Program-made: the position numbers and the translations under genes
Notes under the pieces: model-generated
Databases searched by the model: none
The model's input: only the letters and a program-made list of their open reading frames with translations
Told to the model about the DNA's origin: nothing
Part shown: positions 37,501 through 44,838 of the stretch, piece after piece
Numbering within the stretch: the stretch's first letter is position 1
How the letters are laid out: each line of letters begins with the position of its first letter
From: Avimicrobium caecorum
GTDB lineage: Bacteria; Bacillota; Clostridia; Oscillospirales; Ruminococcaceae
Reading direction: 5' to 3'
DNA: 44,838 nt
NCBI GenBank assembly: GCA_904394705.1
Contig: CAJFNJ010000010.1
Location: forward strand, 1-44,838

Positions 37501-38754
37501 GATTTCCGGATCTCCCTCTGCGGAGAGAGTGAGAATGCTTTCCGGGTACAGGGCTGTGGTTTCCGCATCGTACTGATAGGTCACCTGATTGCGGGAGTCG
37601 ATCCGGGCGGTGTAGGTCTGGGTGCCGCTGTCATAGGTGAAGCTTCCATACTCACCGGCATTGCCATGCAGCAACTGCATGAACAGCTTGTCCGGATTGC
37701 CGACACTGTTCCCGTCACAGTTGGTGACATCCACCAGGTAGTTCAGTCCGTTCTTGGATACAATGTTCCACATATGCGGGCCTTCGCCAGTGCCGCCGCC
37801 CATGGTGCCGGTTACGGTATAACAGGTCAGTTCACTGGAGTCAAATACCTGATCGCAGAGATACTGGAATGCCTTGGCATAGCCTTCGCAGACCACCTTG
37901 GTTTCCGGATCATCGTCGAAGACCCAGATGATGCCCCAGGCATTCATGTCATAAGACGGAGCAGCAGCGGCCTCATCATTGTAAGAAACAAGCTCGCAGA
38001 TCTTCTGAAGGATCGCTTCCAGCTTTTCATCTGTTGTGCCGCCGCTGTTCTTGATCTTAGCAGCGATGTTCTGGGCATTCTGGATAGCTGTGGCCGAGTC
38101 CTTCACCTGAACCTCAGTATCACTGCCATTCTGGTAGGCCTCAGCAACCTTCATGGTTACGGTTATTGATGCAAGATGCATTTCACTTTGGTTGCCTGAA
38201 AATTTAGCTGACAGGCTTAATCCGTCAGTTTTGTCAAACCAGAACAGATCCTGGGGACAGTCCGCCAGCAGACATCCGAGCAGCCGGTCCAGGTTAACGG
38301 CCTCGTTAAAAGCCTGCTGAACTTCGTCCGAATCAGCTCCTGACAGGGTTGGGATATCCTCTCCGGTAAGTTCAAATACCGAACTTCCTCCGTTCCGGGC
38401 GATGTCTTCAATCTTTTCCCGGATGGAGTTGTACAGGATTTTTTCCGACTCATTGAGCGTGCTGCTGTCTGACTGACCAAAGTCTGCAAGTGGAGCAATT
38501 TCCGGCACAGCTGTTTCCAGCTCGAATGTGTACTCCACTGTTTCTTCCGGTTCCTGCTCTGGTTCTGCACTGGGTTCATCAGCGGGAGTCTGAACAGGGG
38601 TGTCCTGTTCTGTCTGCCCGGCAGCCGGCTCTGTCATGACAGTTCCCGGCTCTTCCGGCTGATCATCCGCAAATGCAGGCACACTGGTTGCGGAAACAAC
38701 CATAGCCAATGCACAGATCAGCGACAGGAATCGGTTTATTTTCGATCGCTTCAT
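34561..38754 (-). CDS. Large surface protein: transglutaminase-like domain plus YDG/Ig-like repeats
   Basis: A protein of 1397 residues. A signal peptide (MKRSKINRFLSLICALAM...PAFA) precedes a Glu/Pro-rich segment. A transglutaminase-like domain follows, with the Cys in VVCEGYAKAF, the His in PHMWNIV and the Asp in LVDVTNCD. Several Ig-like units carry the YDG-type signature (KVFDGTT, twice, each with ANAGT and KPVTVT) and alternate with Gly/Ala-rich beta-sandwich repeats and one Big2/MBG-like unit ending in AVTITV. The C-terminal region has NPPTGG, then 75 residues later KPESGNS, a membrane helix and KKK, so wall sorting is possible but the motif is degenerate. It probably contacts host or matrix proteins. 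AAGGAGGG is 5 bases before the ATG; an upstream ATG at 38775 is not supported. Confidence 0.9.
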   Translation of the reverse strand: MKRSKINRFLSLICALAMVVSATSVPAFADDQPEEPGTVMTEPAAGQTEQDTPVQTPADEPSAEPEQEPEETVEYTFELETAVPEIAPLADFGQSDSSTLNESEKILYNSIREKIEDIARNGGSSVFELTGEDIPTLSGADSDEVQQAFNEAVNLDRLLGCLLADCPQDLFWFDKTDGLSLSAKFSGNQSEMHLASITVTMKVAEAYQNGSDTEVQVKDSATAIQNAQNIAAKIKNSGGTTDEKLEAILQKICELVSYNDEAAAAPSYDMNAWGIIWVFDDDPETKVVCEGYAKAFQYLCDQVFDSSELTCYTVTGTMGGGTGEGPHMWNIVSKNGLNYLVDVTNCDGNSVGNPDKLFMQLLHGNAGEYGSFTYDSGTQTYTARIDSRNQVTYQYDAETTALYPESILTLSAEGDPEIPTPGDYTIAPDSASLSAVYGDAAVSISFTVTQDGGSEPVGGTAKLLYGETVLAEAAVTSGAGSFSYNTTEKKVPVGEQSLTIRYYTAEDNETEAASAAVSLTLSPKQLTAAGLTAVDKVFDGTTAIEVNGPGTLSGIESGDDAALADLAGTVETANAGTGKPVTVTASLTGDQAGYYTFTSPADVTVSISAADVTVEVQVDTEAAAGETVKVTAIIPYAIDGFDAEGTMELFVDDQSAGSKPVSGNQAEFDWAAQLGEHTFKAKFTPDGQGNYNAAESAPVSCTGKSGSTVTPSADLTVIYGESRDISVTVLDSTKAPIITGQVEFHSGDVPLGTAAPDGSGIAKITFDSTGKLLSIGSHTITAIYTPASEDIKGSEAEFRLTLNTKTVDAADVTAADKVFDGTTDGITVTGNVTGTFGADEVRFEGTGTVADANAGTDKPVTVTGALTGKDAGYYTLSGQPAGVTVNITPAPVTVSLELPQTAVSAGETVTITAGISGTVSGFDAAGTMELFVNGASAGSQTVSGNQAQFSWLAAKGEYTFQAKFTPAENGNYSAADSAEEHYSITKELQEPIVIEAVPEKTVGEPAFNLTVSGGSTEAGFTYAVTSGDAVTVDSTGKVTIVKEGTAVITVSKAGDETYNPVSAAVTITVKAPVTDLIPDGDITGKTLLAKVPSAEDQTALSNQIGGAFASQFKDMTAVTMDIVLIDNATGLPVTSLGQPLTFCIDYPAAVGSNYGDYEFVILHIPTTGSAQIVPHTVTANGLQITVDSLSPFAVGYRLKSTTPGHTTSSSSGSSYTERQEAFWDEVKDLIRDAEPGDTIKVNARSYDRMPYSVMRVLGEQDDLLLHITWNDGEDIWITSDFAANEPQRVYYPLEELVNMDLTEQPEEQGTGTPGKVNPPTGGILEISAPVPYSEAVHNTGKTADASLARPSENAHAAEETDTAKPESGNSLALTAAAIVVLAAGGAGFWFWKKKYQD

Positions 38755-38778
38755 GCTTTCCCTCCTTGAAAACATACA

Positions 38779-38794
38779 ATTATTCGAGAATAAT
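38779..38794. promoter_or_regulatory. palindromic site in the surface-protein leader
   Basis: ATTATTC-GA-GAATAAT is a perfect 7-2-7 palindrome between the promoter and the ribosome binding site, in a position that would let a bound repressor block transcription. The next GAGAA...TTCTC overlaps its right half. Confidence 0.5.
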
Positions 38795-38807
38795 GTTCTC
38801 TAAATTC

Positions 38808-38835
38808 ACTATACTACTTTAATCACAAAAATCAA
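38808..38835 (-). promoter_or_regulatory. promoter of the surface protein gene
   Basis: On the minus strand TTGATT (38830-38835), 16 bases, TATAGT (38808-38813). The rest of the intergenic stretch to 39083 shows no gene. Confidence 0.65.
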
Positions 38836-39083
38836 TAAGCGAAAGCAACAAAATCATAGGAAATGGAAATTCCTGTGATTTCCTTTTCGGATATTAAAAG
38901 TGAAATCCGGATTTGGCTCTGTTCCGGTATATCATGCGGCGTCCTGAGTGAAGAGAAAGGCCGCTTATGGGAAGAAGCAGGCAGTTCAAATACCCGGGAA
39001 TATACGCTCCCAATCTGCGTCAGAATCTTCAGCCGGTACCCTGCCGCTTGAAAAGCTTCCCGATTGAAGTCCGCACAGCCCCG

Positions 39084-39124
39084 AAAAAAGCCCGCCTTCA
39101 CAGTCAATGTGGAAGCGGGCTTTT
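39084..39124 (-). terminator. terminator of the LysR gene
   Basis: On the minus strand AAAAGCCCGC...GCGGGCTTTTTT with an inner TTCCACA/TGTGAA pair, 19 bases behind the stop codon. Confidence 0.88.
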
Positions 39125-39142
39125 GCTGTGCAGTAAGGACGG

Positions 39143-40057
39143 CTACACATCTTTCAGCGCCTGGATGACCTGGTTGATCCGGGCCTGTTCCTGCTGATCC
39201 AGATCGGCCTGATAGATCACCCCGTATTCCGATGTGTAGCGTTCAAAATCCTCCCGGATGTTCAGGGAGAGCACCTGCGTGTTCCCCTTGGTATGTTCCG
39301 GAACTTTGGAGAATCCGAGCAAGAAGCCATTTACTTCCTCCACAAAGATATACAGGGCATAGAAGTCCCGGAAGTTGACCTTCTGATGGACACGGGAAAG
39401 ATCCAGGATCTTGAAGAACGGCGCATAGATCTCGTTGTAAAATACACTGTATTCATCGCCGGTGTCCATAATAACCAGCGGATAGTCATACAGTTCCTCG
39501 ATGGACACTTCCTCCCGGTCAGCCAATGGATGGCTTCTTCCGACCGAGATCACATTGTAAAGGGGATAAAGGGGTTCATAGATCAGCCCTTCATGCCGGA
39601 GCTGCTGGGCAACGATCTCCCGTTTGGCACTGGGCAGATGGACAACTCCCATCTGCATCTCGGAGCTGCGTACCAGGCTCACGACTGTTTCATAATCGGT
39701 GTCATAGAGCTTGAGGTTCAGCGGCAGGCTGCTGTGTTTCATATAGGCCGCCAGACCCCGGTAGACAGCGGTATGTTTCATGGTGGCAATTTTCAGCAGG
39801 GATTCGGGGCGCTGGGGAGCCTGGAGCTTTTCATACTGTTCCAGCAGTTCCGAAACCTGCTGGAGAAAGTGTTCGCCTTCCGAGGTGACAGTCAGTTTTC
39901 CGCCCTCCCGGACAAAGATGGTCACGCCGAATTCATCTTCAATGCTCCGGATCACCCGGCTGAGGTGCGGCTGTGAAATAAAGAGATTCTGGGCAGCCCG
40001 GCTGATGGACCGGCAGCGGTACACCTCCACCAGATACTGAAAATTGCGTATATCCAT
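39143..40057 (-). CDS. LysR-family transcriptional regulator
   Basis: A 304-residue protein. The N-terminal winged helix (MDIRNFQYLVEVYRCRSISR, AAQNLFISQPHLSRVIRSIE) is followed by the linker helix and a periplasmic-binding-protein-like effector domain. It is transcribed away from the M20 amidohydrolase and YfcC transporter genes, the classic layout of a LysR activator and its target. The co-inducer is probably the transported N-acyl amino acid or peptide (inference). GGGGAG is 6 bases before the ATG. Confidence 0.93.
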   Translation of the reverse strand: MDIRNFQYLVEVYRCRSISRAAQNLFISQPHLSRVIRSIEDEFGVTIFVREGGKLTVTSEGEHFLQQVSELLEQYEKLQAPQRPESLLKIATMKHTAVYRGLAAYMKHSSLPLNLKLYDTDYETVVSLVRSSEMQMGVVHLPSAKREIVAQQLRHEGLIYEPLYPLYNVISVGRSHPLADREEVSIEELYDYPLVIMDTGDEYSVFYNEIYAPFFKILDLSRVHQKVNFRDFYALYIFVEEVNGFLLGFSKVPEHTKGNTQVLSLNIREDFERYTSEYGVIYQADLDQQEQARINQVIQALKDV

Positions 40058-40092
40058 AGCATTCTCCCCTTGCTCATTGGCTTATTAACTAT

Positions 40093-40115
40093 ATTATATC
40101 ACAATTATGTATAAT
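40093..40115. promoter_or_regulatory. divergent promoter region between LysR and amidohydrolase genes
   Basis: TATAAT at 40110-40115 faces right and TATAAT at 40093-40098 faces left, on an AT-rich stretch (40080-40135). Neither has a good -35, as expected for an activator-dependent pair. The rightward transcript would have a leader of about 115 bases before the ATG at 40237, in which I see no strong structure. Confidence 0.55.
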
Positions 40116-40236
40116 TTATATTCATATTAACAATATCTCCATGCGTTTTTATGGGGAAACAAAGTCTATTAAAGAATGGTATGCTGAAAGCAGAAGAAGA
40201 GAAACACCAAAAGACTTTGAAACGGGGGAATCAACC

Positions 40237-41412
40237 ATGATGGATCGTCACAAGGAAGCACTGGCAGAACAGGAGTATGCAGTCCGGATGCGCCGGGACT
40301 TTCACCAGAATCCGGAACTATCCGGAGAGGAAGTGCGGACCAGCGCCCGGATCTGTGAGGAACTGGACGCAATGGGAATCCCTTATGACCGGGTGGCACC
40401 GCTGAATGTAGTGGCCCGGCTGGAGGGAAAGCCCACCGGACACACCCTGGCCATCCGGGCAGACTTCGACGCCCTGCCCATCCAGGAGGCAGTGGAGAGC
40501 CCGTACCGCTCCCGGACAGATGGCAAGATGCATGCCTGCGGACATGATGCCCATACGGCGATCCTGCTGGCTGTGGCCCGTGCGCTGGCTCCTCATCGGG
40601 AGGAACTGGGCGGTACAGTCTACTTCTGCTTCCAGATGGGAGAGGAGCGGGGACTGGGTGCCCAGGAGATCGTGGATTATCTGCAGGAACGGGGCGGCGT
40701 GGAGCATGCCATCGGCCTTCATGTGGAGCCGGCATTCCGGGCCGGTGAGATGGGGCTCTATGACCGGGAGGCCTGTGCCGGAGCATTCAGCTGGGAACTG
40801 GTGATCCACGGAAAAGGCGGACATGGTTCTGCTCCCCATCGCACCGTGGACCCCATCAAGCCCCTCTGTGAGATCCTGCCCCGGTTCTCGGCTCTGCCGG
40901 TGAACCGCACCGATCCCTTCTCGCCGCTGGTGGTGACACCCTGCTGCATCCAGGCAGGCAATTCCACCAACATTATTGCGGATACAGCCCGTGCCATGGG
41001 TACAGCTCGGTTCTATCTGCCGGAGATCGGCACCCAGGCACAGCAGCTGATGCGGGAAATCGCAGCCGATGTAGCTCGCTCCTATGGGGCAGAAGCTGAA
41101 CTGCTGGTGCCCGGCGGTATGCTGCCGCCGGTGCTCAATGATCCGGACACAGCCGCCATCGGACAGGAGGCTGCCCGGGCCAGCGGAATCCGGCTGGTCA
41201 AGCACCAGCCGATGATGGCTTCGGATAATTTCGCCTGTTTCCTGAATACCTACCCGGGATTCTATGCCTTCCTGGGTGTGGGCAATCCCGAACAGGGCAT
41301 TACAGCTCCGCATCACAATCCCGCCTTTGATCTGGACGAGGAAGCCCTGCACTATGGCGTGGAGTTCTTCCTCAACTGTACCGACCTGCTGCTCCCGGAA
41401 GGAGGAGACTGA
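40237..41412 (+). CDS. M20-family amidohydrolase (N-acyl amino acid / hippurate hydrolase type)
   Basis: A 391-residue cytosolic metallohydrolase: RADFDALPIQE, MHACGHDAHTA, GEERGLGAQE and GHGSAPHRTVDP are the metal and catalytic blocks of M20D enzymes, with the dimerisation lid in the middle. The family cleaves N-acyl-amino acids, indole-acetyl conjugates or aminobenzoyl-glutamate. GGGGGAA is 6-8 bases before the ATG at 40237, which is followed by a second ATG at 40240; a frame open to 40141 starts inside the promoter. Coupled to the YfcC transporter, whose gene begins 2 bases behind the stop. Confidence 0.92.
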   Translation: MMDRHKEALAEQEYAVRMRRDFHQNPELSGEEVRTSARICEELDAMGIPYDRVAPLNVVARLEGKPTGHTLAIRADFDALPIQEAVESPYRSRTDGKMHACGHDAHTAILLAVARALAPHREELGGTVYFCFQMGEERGLGAQEIVDYLQERGGVEHAIGLHVEPAFRAGEMGLYDREACAGAFSWELVIHGKGGHGSAPHRTVDPIKPLCEILPRFSALPVNRTDPFSPLVVTPCCIQAGNSTNIIADTARAMGTARFYLPEIGTQAQQLMREIAADVARSYGAEAELLVPGGMLPPVLNDPDTAAIGQEAARASGIRLVKHQPMMASDNFACFLNTYPGFYAFLGVGNPEQGITAPHHNPAFDLDEEALHYGVEFFLNCTDLLLPEGGD

Positions 41413-41414
41413 AC

Positions 41415-42812
41415 ATGACTGCTGAAAAGACAAAGAAGCGCACCGGATTCAAGCTCCCGCATCTGATGATTCTCATGCTGGGACTGCTGATTTTCATGAG
41501 CCTGATGACCTACATAATCCCGGCGGGCACCTTTGCCACCCGGGCAGATGGTACCCTGGACGGCAGCAGCTTCCAGCTGCTGGGCTACCAGACACCGGTC
41601 ACTCCCTGGCAGGCCATGCTCAGTATCCTCGCCGGTCTGCAGAATTCCTCCTATGTCATCGCTGTGCTGCTGGTGAACGGCGGCGCCATCGGCGTAATCC
41701 TGGGGACCAAGGCCATCGACCGTCTGGTAGACTATGCGCTCTACCGTCTCAAGGATAAGGGCATTGTTGTGCTGGTTCCAGCGGTGGTCTTTATCATGGG
41801 ACTGGTCGGTGCCTTCGGTTTTGGCGACCATCTGGTGGCATTGGTGCCGGTGGGTGTCATGCTGGCACGGAAACTGCGCCTGGACCCGCTGGTAGCCATC
41901 GGCCTCACCGGACTGGCAGTCCTGATGGGCGCCTCCTGGAGCCCCACTGCCATCATTGTTCCCTGGACCATGATGGGAGTACCGCTGTTCAGCGGATTTG
42001 GAGTGCGGTTCTGTATGATGCTGCTCATTACAGCGCTGACCAGCCTTCTGGTGACCCGCTATGCCCTGAAGATCCATAAAGACCCCACCAGATCCCTCAC
42101 CGGCAATACCGATTGCCTGACCGCTGACACCGGCGAGAGCAAGGAACTTGCCGCGACAACCCTTCGCACCACTGATATTCTCATCACCCTCTGTTTCTTC
42201 GGACAGTATCTGCTCATTGTCCTGTGCATGTCGGTGCTGGGAATGCCCAACTCGGTTCAGCCTGCCATTATGATTCTCAGCTGTCTGCTGTGCGGCCTGC
42301 TGGCAGGATGGGATTTTGATAAGATCGGCAATGCCTTTGCAGCTGGCTGCGGCGGTATGGCGTTCATCTGCTTCATCATCGGTGTGGCAAATGCCATGAG
42401 CCTGGTGATGACCCAGGGCAATATCATGCATACCATCGTCTACTATGCATGCCTGCCCCTGCAGAAGCTGGGTTCCGGCCTGGCAGCAGTGGGAATCTCG
42501 GTGGTGATCACCCTGATCAACTTCCTGATCCCCTCCATGTCGGCAAAGGCTGCTATCCTGATCCCCATCGTAAAGCCCATGTGTGAGGCTCTCTCCCTGA
42601 CTGCTCAGGTGGGTGTTCAGGCCTTCCAGATCGGCGACCAGTTCACCAACGCCCTGACCCCCATCAGCGGATTTATCCTGGGTGCCTGCACCATGGCGGG
42701 TGTGTCGTTCGATAAGTATTTCAAGTTTGCCATCCGGGTGGTGGCGCCGCTGTGGACCATTTCGCTGGTTGTGCTGTATGTGCTGTCCTCCATCGGCTGG
42801 ACTGGCCTGTAA
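41415..42812 (+). CDS. YfcC/DcuC-family membrane transporter
   Basis: A 465-residue protein with 11-12 helices. It belongs to the PF03606-type family (MTYIIPAGTFATR near the start, then LVGAFGFGDHLVALVP, then LINFLIPSMSAKAAILIP). Members move C4-dicarboxylates, basic amino acids or small peptides. Next to an M20 amidohydrolase it most likely brings in the N-acyl amino acid or short peptide that the enzyme cleaves, both under LysR control. GGAGGAG precedes the ATG. Confidence 0.9.
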   Translation: MTAEKTKKRTGFKLPHLMILMLGLLIFMSLMTYIIPAGTFATRADGTLDGSSFQLLGYQTPVTPWQAMLSILAGLQNSSYVIAVLLVNGGAIGVILGTKAIDRLVDYALYRLKDKGIVVLVPAVVFIMGLVGAFGFGDHLVALVPVGVMLARKLRLDPLVAIGLTGLAVLMGASWSPTAIIVPWTMMGVPLFSGFGVRFCMMLLITALTSLLVTRYALKIHKDPTRSLTGNTDCLTADTGESKELAATTLRTTDILITLCFFGQYLLIVLCMSVLGMPNSVQPAIMILSCLLCGLLAGWDFDKIGNAFAAGCGGMAFICFIIGVANAMSLVMTQGNIMHTIVYYACLPLQKLGSGLAAVGISVVITLINFLIPSMSAKAAILIPIVKPMCEALSLTAQVGVQAFQIGDQFTNALTPISGFILGACTMAGVSFDKYFKFAIRVVAPLWTISLVVLYVLSSIGWTGL

Positions 42813-42849
42813 GATTGCTTAAACAGAAAATTCAGACATACGCGAAACA

Positions 42850-42895
42850 AACAGAAACTCTCCCCGCTGCCATAGCGGGGAGAGTTTCTGTTTTT
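42850..42895. terminator. strong bidirectional terminator
   Basis: An 18-bp perfect stem (AACAGAAACTCTCCCCGC with GCGGGGAGAGTTTCTGTT) around TGCCATA, followed by TTT. Confidence 0.95.
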
Positions 42896-42976
42896 AGAGA
42901 TCGGGAAACAGTGTTCCATACTCTGTAAAGTATTGACAATGGGAAGTATCCGGCTTGGTGGTTGGCGGAGCTGCTG

Positions 42977-43966
42977 TCAGGCTGCCTGATCCTCCAGATA
43001 GGCATTCAGCCGCACTTCCACATTTTCCTGCAAGTTGCGGTAGAAGAACTGGTAATCGTACAGATGATAGATCCCATCGGAGAAAATGGACAGCACCGGC
43101 GGATATTCCTCTGGCGTTACGTCCGGTACCTTCAGAGCGCCGCGCTGGGGGTCAATATAGGCGCCGGTGAGCTGGGGAATTTCAGCGATAATATTGCCGC
43201 TGTAATCGGTAAAGCAGGCACCCAGATTTTCTTCTTTTCCGGCAGGAGTGCTGTCGGTCTTCCAGTTGAGGGGGTTAATTGCCAGTGTGCGAGTGCCGGC
43301 AGGAATCATCAGGGAGTCGGTGACAGACTCTGCTTCGCTGTTAAAGGAGATGATGACGCCAGTATCGTCTTCACCGGAGGCAAAGCGAAGATGAGGATAT
43401 TGCTCCAGATCTTCCTCACTGACGCTCCATCCGATGGCATAACAGGCCACCAGCAGTTCATTGACCTCCTCCTCGGCAAAGCAGTCCTTCAGCAGGCGGA
43501 TGCTCATATCACCGCCCTGAGAAAAGCCTGCCAGAATAATGGGACGGCCATTGTTGTAGTGTTCCAAATAATAGAGAAAGGCCTCCTTTATATCTGCATA
43601 GGCAAGGGCGAGGTATTCCTCCCGGTCTTCCGCAGGCAGTTCATAGACATTCAGCCCGGCCTGACGGTAATAGGGAGCAAAGAATCTGGCATCCGAGTCG
43701 TAAATGCCCTTTTCCATATTGGTGGCACCCAGAAAGTCGCTTTTTGCGTCTTCGTCGTCCATAGGCATATTGAAGCTGTCTTCATCGCCGCCATAAACAG
43801 TGGGGCAGATGAAGAATACATCCGCGTCAGCGGTTTTATCCACTTCCAGATAGGCCCAGTTTTTCGCTTGGGCGTAGGCTGAGGGCTGCTCTTTCTCTGC
43901 GGTGCACCCCGCCAGGGTAAACACCAGCATAAAGGATATAAACAGGGCAGTTATCTTTTGTTTCAT
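42977..43966 (-). CDS. DUF3089 alpha/beta-hydrolase-like lipoprotein
   Basis: A 329-residue protein with a lipoprotein signal (MKQKITALFISFMLVF, lipobox LAGC). DUF3089 features follow: VFFICPTVYGG, APYYRQAG, the nucleophile elbow GFSQGG and, in the second half, AINPLNWKTD. It is probably an extracytoplasmic esterase or lipase-like enzyme of unknown substrate. AGGAG is 9 bases before the ATG at 43966; the frame extends to 44239 but runs through the tRNA-Pro remnant and has no site there. Confidence 0.85.
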   Translation of the reverse strand: MKQKITALFISFMLVFTLAGCTAEKEQPSAYAQAKNWAYLEVDKTADADVFFICPTVYGGDEDSFNMPMDDEDAKSDFLGATNMEKGIYDSDARFFAPYYRQAGLNVYELPAEDREEYLALAYADIKEAFLYYLEHYNNGRPIILAGFSQGGDMSIRLLKDCFAEEEVNELLVACYAIGWSVSEEDLEQYPHLRFASGEDDTGVIISFNSEAESVTDSLMIPAGTRTLAINPLNWKTDSTPAGKEENLGACFTDYSGNIIAEIPQLTGAYIDPQRGALKVPDVTPEEYPPVLSIFSDGIYHLYDYQFFYRNLQENVEVRLNAYLEDQAA

Positions 43967-44177
43967 GGGCTGATACTCCTTTTGATAATCCGGCTGTTCC
44001 GGAAACTGCCGCCGGAACGGCAGATTTAGTGGGATTCTGATACTTTCTACTATAACACAGACCAGACCAATCGCATAGTCCGGACAGCAGTTTCGGGGGA
44101 AGGATAAGTAAGATGCGGGCGGCTTTCTCCGGGAGAGGACGAATGCCCCTCTTGGCTGCACGGGCAGGATCCCATAG

Positions 44178-44212
44178 AAAAATCCCGCCGCGGATTTCCG
44201 CAGCGGGATTTT
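44178..44212 (-). terminator. terminator that once followed tRNA-Pro
   Basis: On the minus strand AAAATCCCGC...GCGGGATTTTT with an inner GCGG/CCGC pair, starting 2 bases behind the CCA of the tRNA remnant. Confidence 0.85.
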
Positions 44213-44213
44213 C

Positions 44214-44258
44214 TGGTCGGAGTGAGGTGACTCGAACACCCGACATCATGCTCCCAAA
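44214..44258 (-). other. 3' half of a tRNA-Pro(TGG), probable attachment site
   Basis: On the minus strand the sequence reads TTTGGGA (anticodon loop with TGG), GCATG (3' arm of the anticodon stem), GATGTC, T arm GGGTG-TTCGAGT-CACCT, acceptor CACTCCG and ACCA. The 5' half is absent: ACACG stands where the pairing arm CATGC should be, and no D arm or 5' acceptor CGGAGTG is seen. An exact 3' tRNA end that stops in the anticodon loop is the usual footprint of an integrase att site. The terminator on the left is the host side, so the element would lie to the right. Confidence 0.75.
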
Positions 44259-44515
44259 CGTGTGTCTGAACCTTCAGGAAGCCATTTGCAGCCCTCTTTG
44301 GCCCTTTCCTCTGCTTCGGACCCTCCTCTTTGACACTCTTTTGCCCTGCGTGTTTCGAGGAAAAATCCCGTCTTTTGGGATTTGTATGGGATCCGATTCT
44401 GTATATTAAAAGAAGTTCCGCCCGGTTTGAGGGAAGACAGCGGGCCGGTTTCACAGAGCAGGACTTTCAGAATCTGCGCCGCATAAACAAAGAATAGGGC
44501 AGGGGTTCTGCCGCC

Positions 44516-44544
44516 TTGTGTTTGCCATTTTCCGACAATATAAT
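44516..44544 (+). promoter_or_regulatory. second copy of the 32212-type promoter
   Basis: TTGTGT (44516-44521), 17 bases, TATAAT (44539-44544), inside a segment similar to 32183-32251 (TGCCGCCTTG and TTCCG.C.ATATAATGGG are shared). Confidence 0.7.
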
Positions 44545-44564
44545 GGGGCTGTGAGGAGATCAGA

Positions 44565-44700
44565 ATGAGAGCAGAGGTTACCACCTGAAGGCAGTGCTGT
44601 GGGATGGGACAGACTGTGATCTGTGCACCTGTGACCTGGATCAGAGGATCACTTTCTGGAGGGGGAATTCGCTCCCTTCCCCGATTCAACATGATAAGAG
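44565..44700 (+). pseudogene. possible broken small gene
   Basis: GAGGAG stands before an ATG at 44565, but the frame stops after seven codons (MRAEVTT). The +1 frame continues as KAVLWDGTDCDLCTCDLDQR to about 44700. This could be a frameshifted gene, or a leader peptide followed by chance coding. The surrounding 44260-44783 shows no intact gene; composition turns AT-rich near 44690. Confidence 0.25.
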
Positions 44701-44783
44701 ATGATAAGCAGCAAACTCAACCTGTGGTTTGGTGCTTTATTGGCGAGTTCCATTTATAATTATAACCAAGGGAGGTGGAAAAT

Positions 44784-44838
44784 ATGGATAACACAAAAAC
44801 AGGAGCTTTTATTAGAGAACTTAGAAAAGAAAAAAATA
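44784..44838 (+). CDS. XRE-family helix-turn-helix protein, cut by the window end
   Basis: The first 18 residues are MDNTKTGAFIRELRKEKN, the standard opening of Cro/C1-type regulators. GGGAGGTGG precedes the ATG. The AT-rich codons and spacer differ clearly from the rest of the window, so this gene probably belongs to an acquired element. Its 3' end is beyond the window. Confidence 0.8.
   Translation, partial: MDNTKTGAFIRELRKEKN

Noticed and set aside
34546..38169. A 1207-codon open frame on the plus strand opposite the large surface protein.
   Set aside because: It is the antisense shadow of a gene with signal peptide, domain structure, promoter, ribosome site and terminator on the minus strand. 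The plus-strand translation has no recognisable domain and no ribosome site.
1..44838. CRISPR array, prophage or complete insertion sequence.
   Set aside because: No regularly spaced repeats, no transposase or phage structural genes were found; only the element edge at the far right is supported.

Overview
The window looks like chromosome of a GC-rich, strictly anaerobic gut-type Clostridia, most likely of the Oscillospiraceae/Ruminococcaceae kind. The reasons are strong AGGAGG-type ribosome binding sites, many lipoprotein signals, an [FeFe] hydrogenase fused to rubredoxin and rubrerythrin, a PerR-like regulator, an ECF-type transporter subunit and a cytoplasmic molybdenum oxidoreductase. This assignment is inference from gene content and composition. 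No 16S rRNA is present.

Layout. 1-388: tRNA-Tyr, its terminator and a patch of intergenic palindromes. 389-2427 (-): CapA-like lipoprotein and a YfjL-like membrane protein. 2601-3926 (+): lipoprotein of the class C beta-lactamase fold. 3951-8670 (-): a four-gene surface-glycan operon (PIG-L deacetylase, GT2-GtrA glycosyltransferase, phosphodiester glycosidase, membrane-anchored NTF2-like protein); the 3' end of the last gene and its terminator are duplicated downstream. 8893-15277 (+): the molybdenum region. It holds an FAD oxidoreductase, a Mo-bisPGD catalytic subunit and a four-cluster ferredoxin subunit. These are followed by a structured RNA leader with a strong terminator, an ECF S-component-like membrane protein, a membrane-anchored sulfite-oxidase-fold protein without the expected molybdenum cysteine, and a kinase-MobA fusion. 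I read the second half as a candidate molybdopterin uptake and salvage module; this is the most interesting part of the window. 15360-17034 (-): DUF3795 protein, small lipoprotein and DJ-1/PfpI protein.

17201-25093 (-): a complete peptide ABC transporter (two permeases, binding lipoprotein, two ATPases, one with a 200-residue helical insertion) that ends in a gamma-glutamyltransferase without a signal peptide, behind a promoter with a perfect palindromic operator. 25857-27539 (+): XRE-membrane regulator, membrane protein and small coiled-coil protein. 27620-28911 (-): SGNH hydrolase, peptide-deformylase-like protein, TIGR04076 protein. 29098-29481 (+): small orphan. 29545-31985 (-): PerR-like regulator with its own box, then the hydrogenase-rubredoxin-rubrerythrin fusion, a plausible H2-driven peroxide/oxygen detoxifier. 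32279-33019 (+): unknown protein. 33065-34231 (-): solo HipA-like kinase, preceded by a roughly 120-nt RNA with consensus promoter and its own terminator. 34561-38754 (-): large surface protein with transglutaminase-like and YDG/Ig-like domains. 39143-42812: LysR regulator divergent from an M20 amidohydrolase plus YfcC-family transporter. 42977-43966 (-): DUF3089 lipoprotein. 44178-44838: 3' remnant of a tRNA-Pro with its terminator, a damaged stretch and the start of an AT-rich XRE regulator, consistent with the edge of an integrated element lying to the right.
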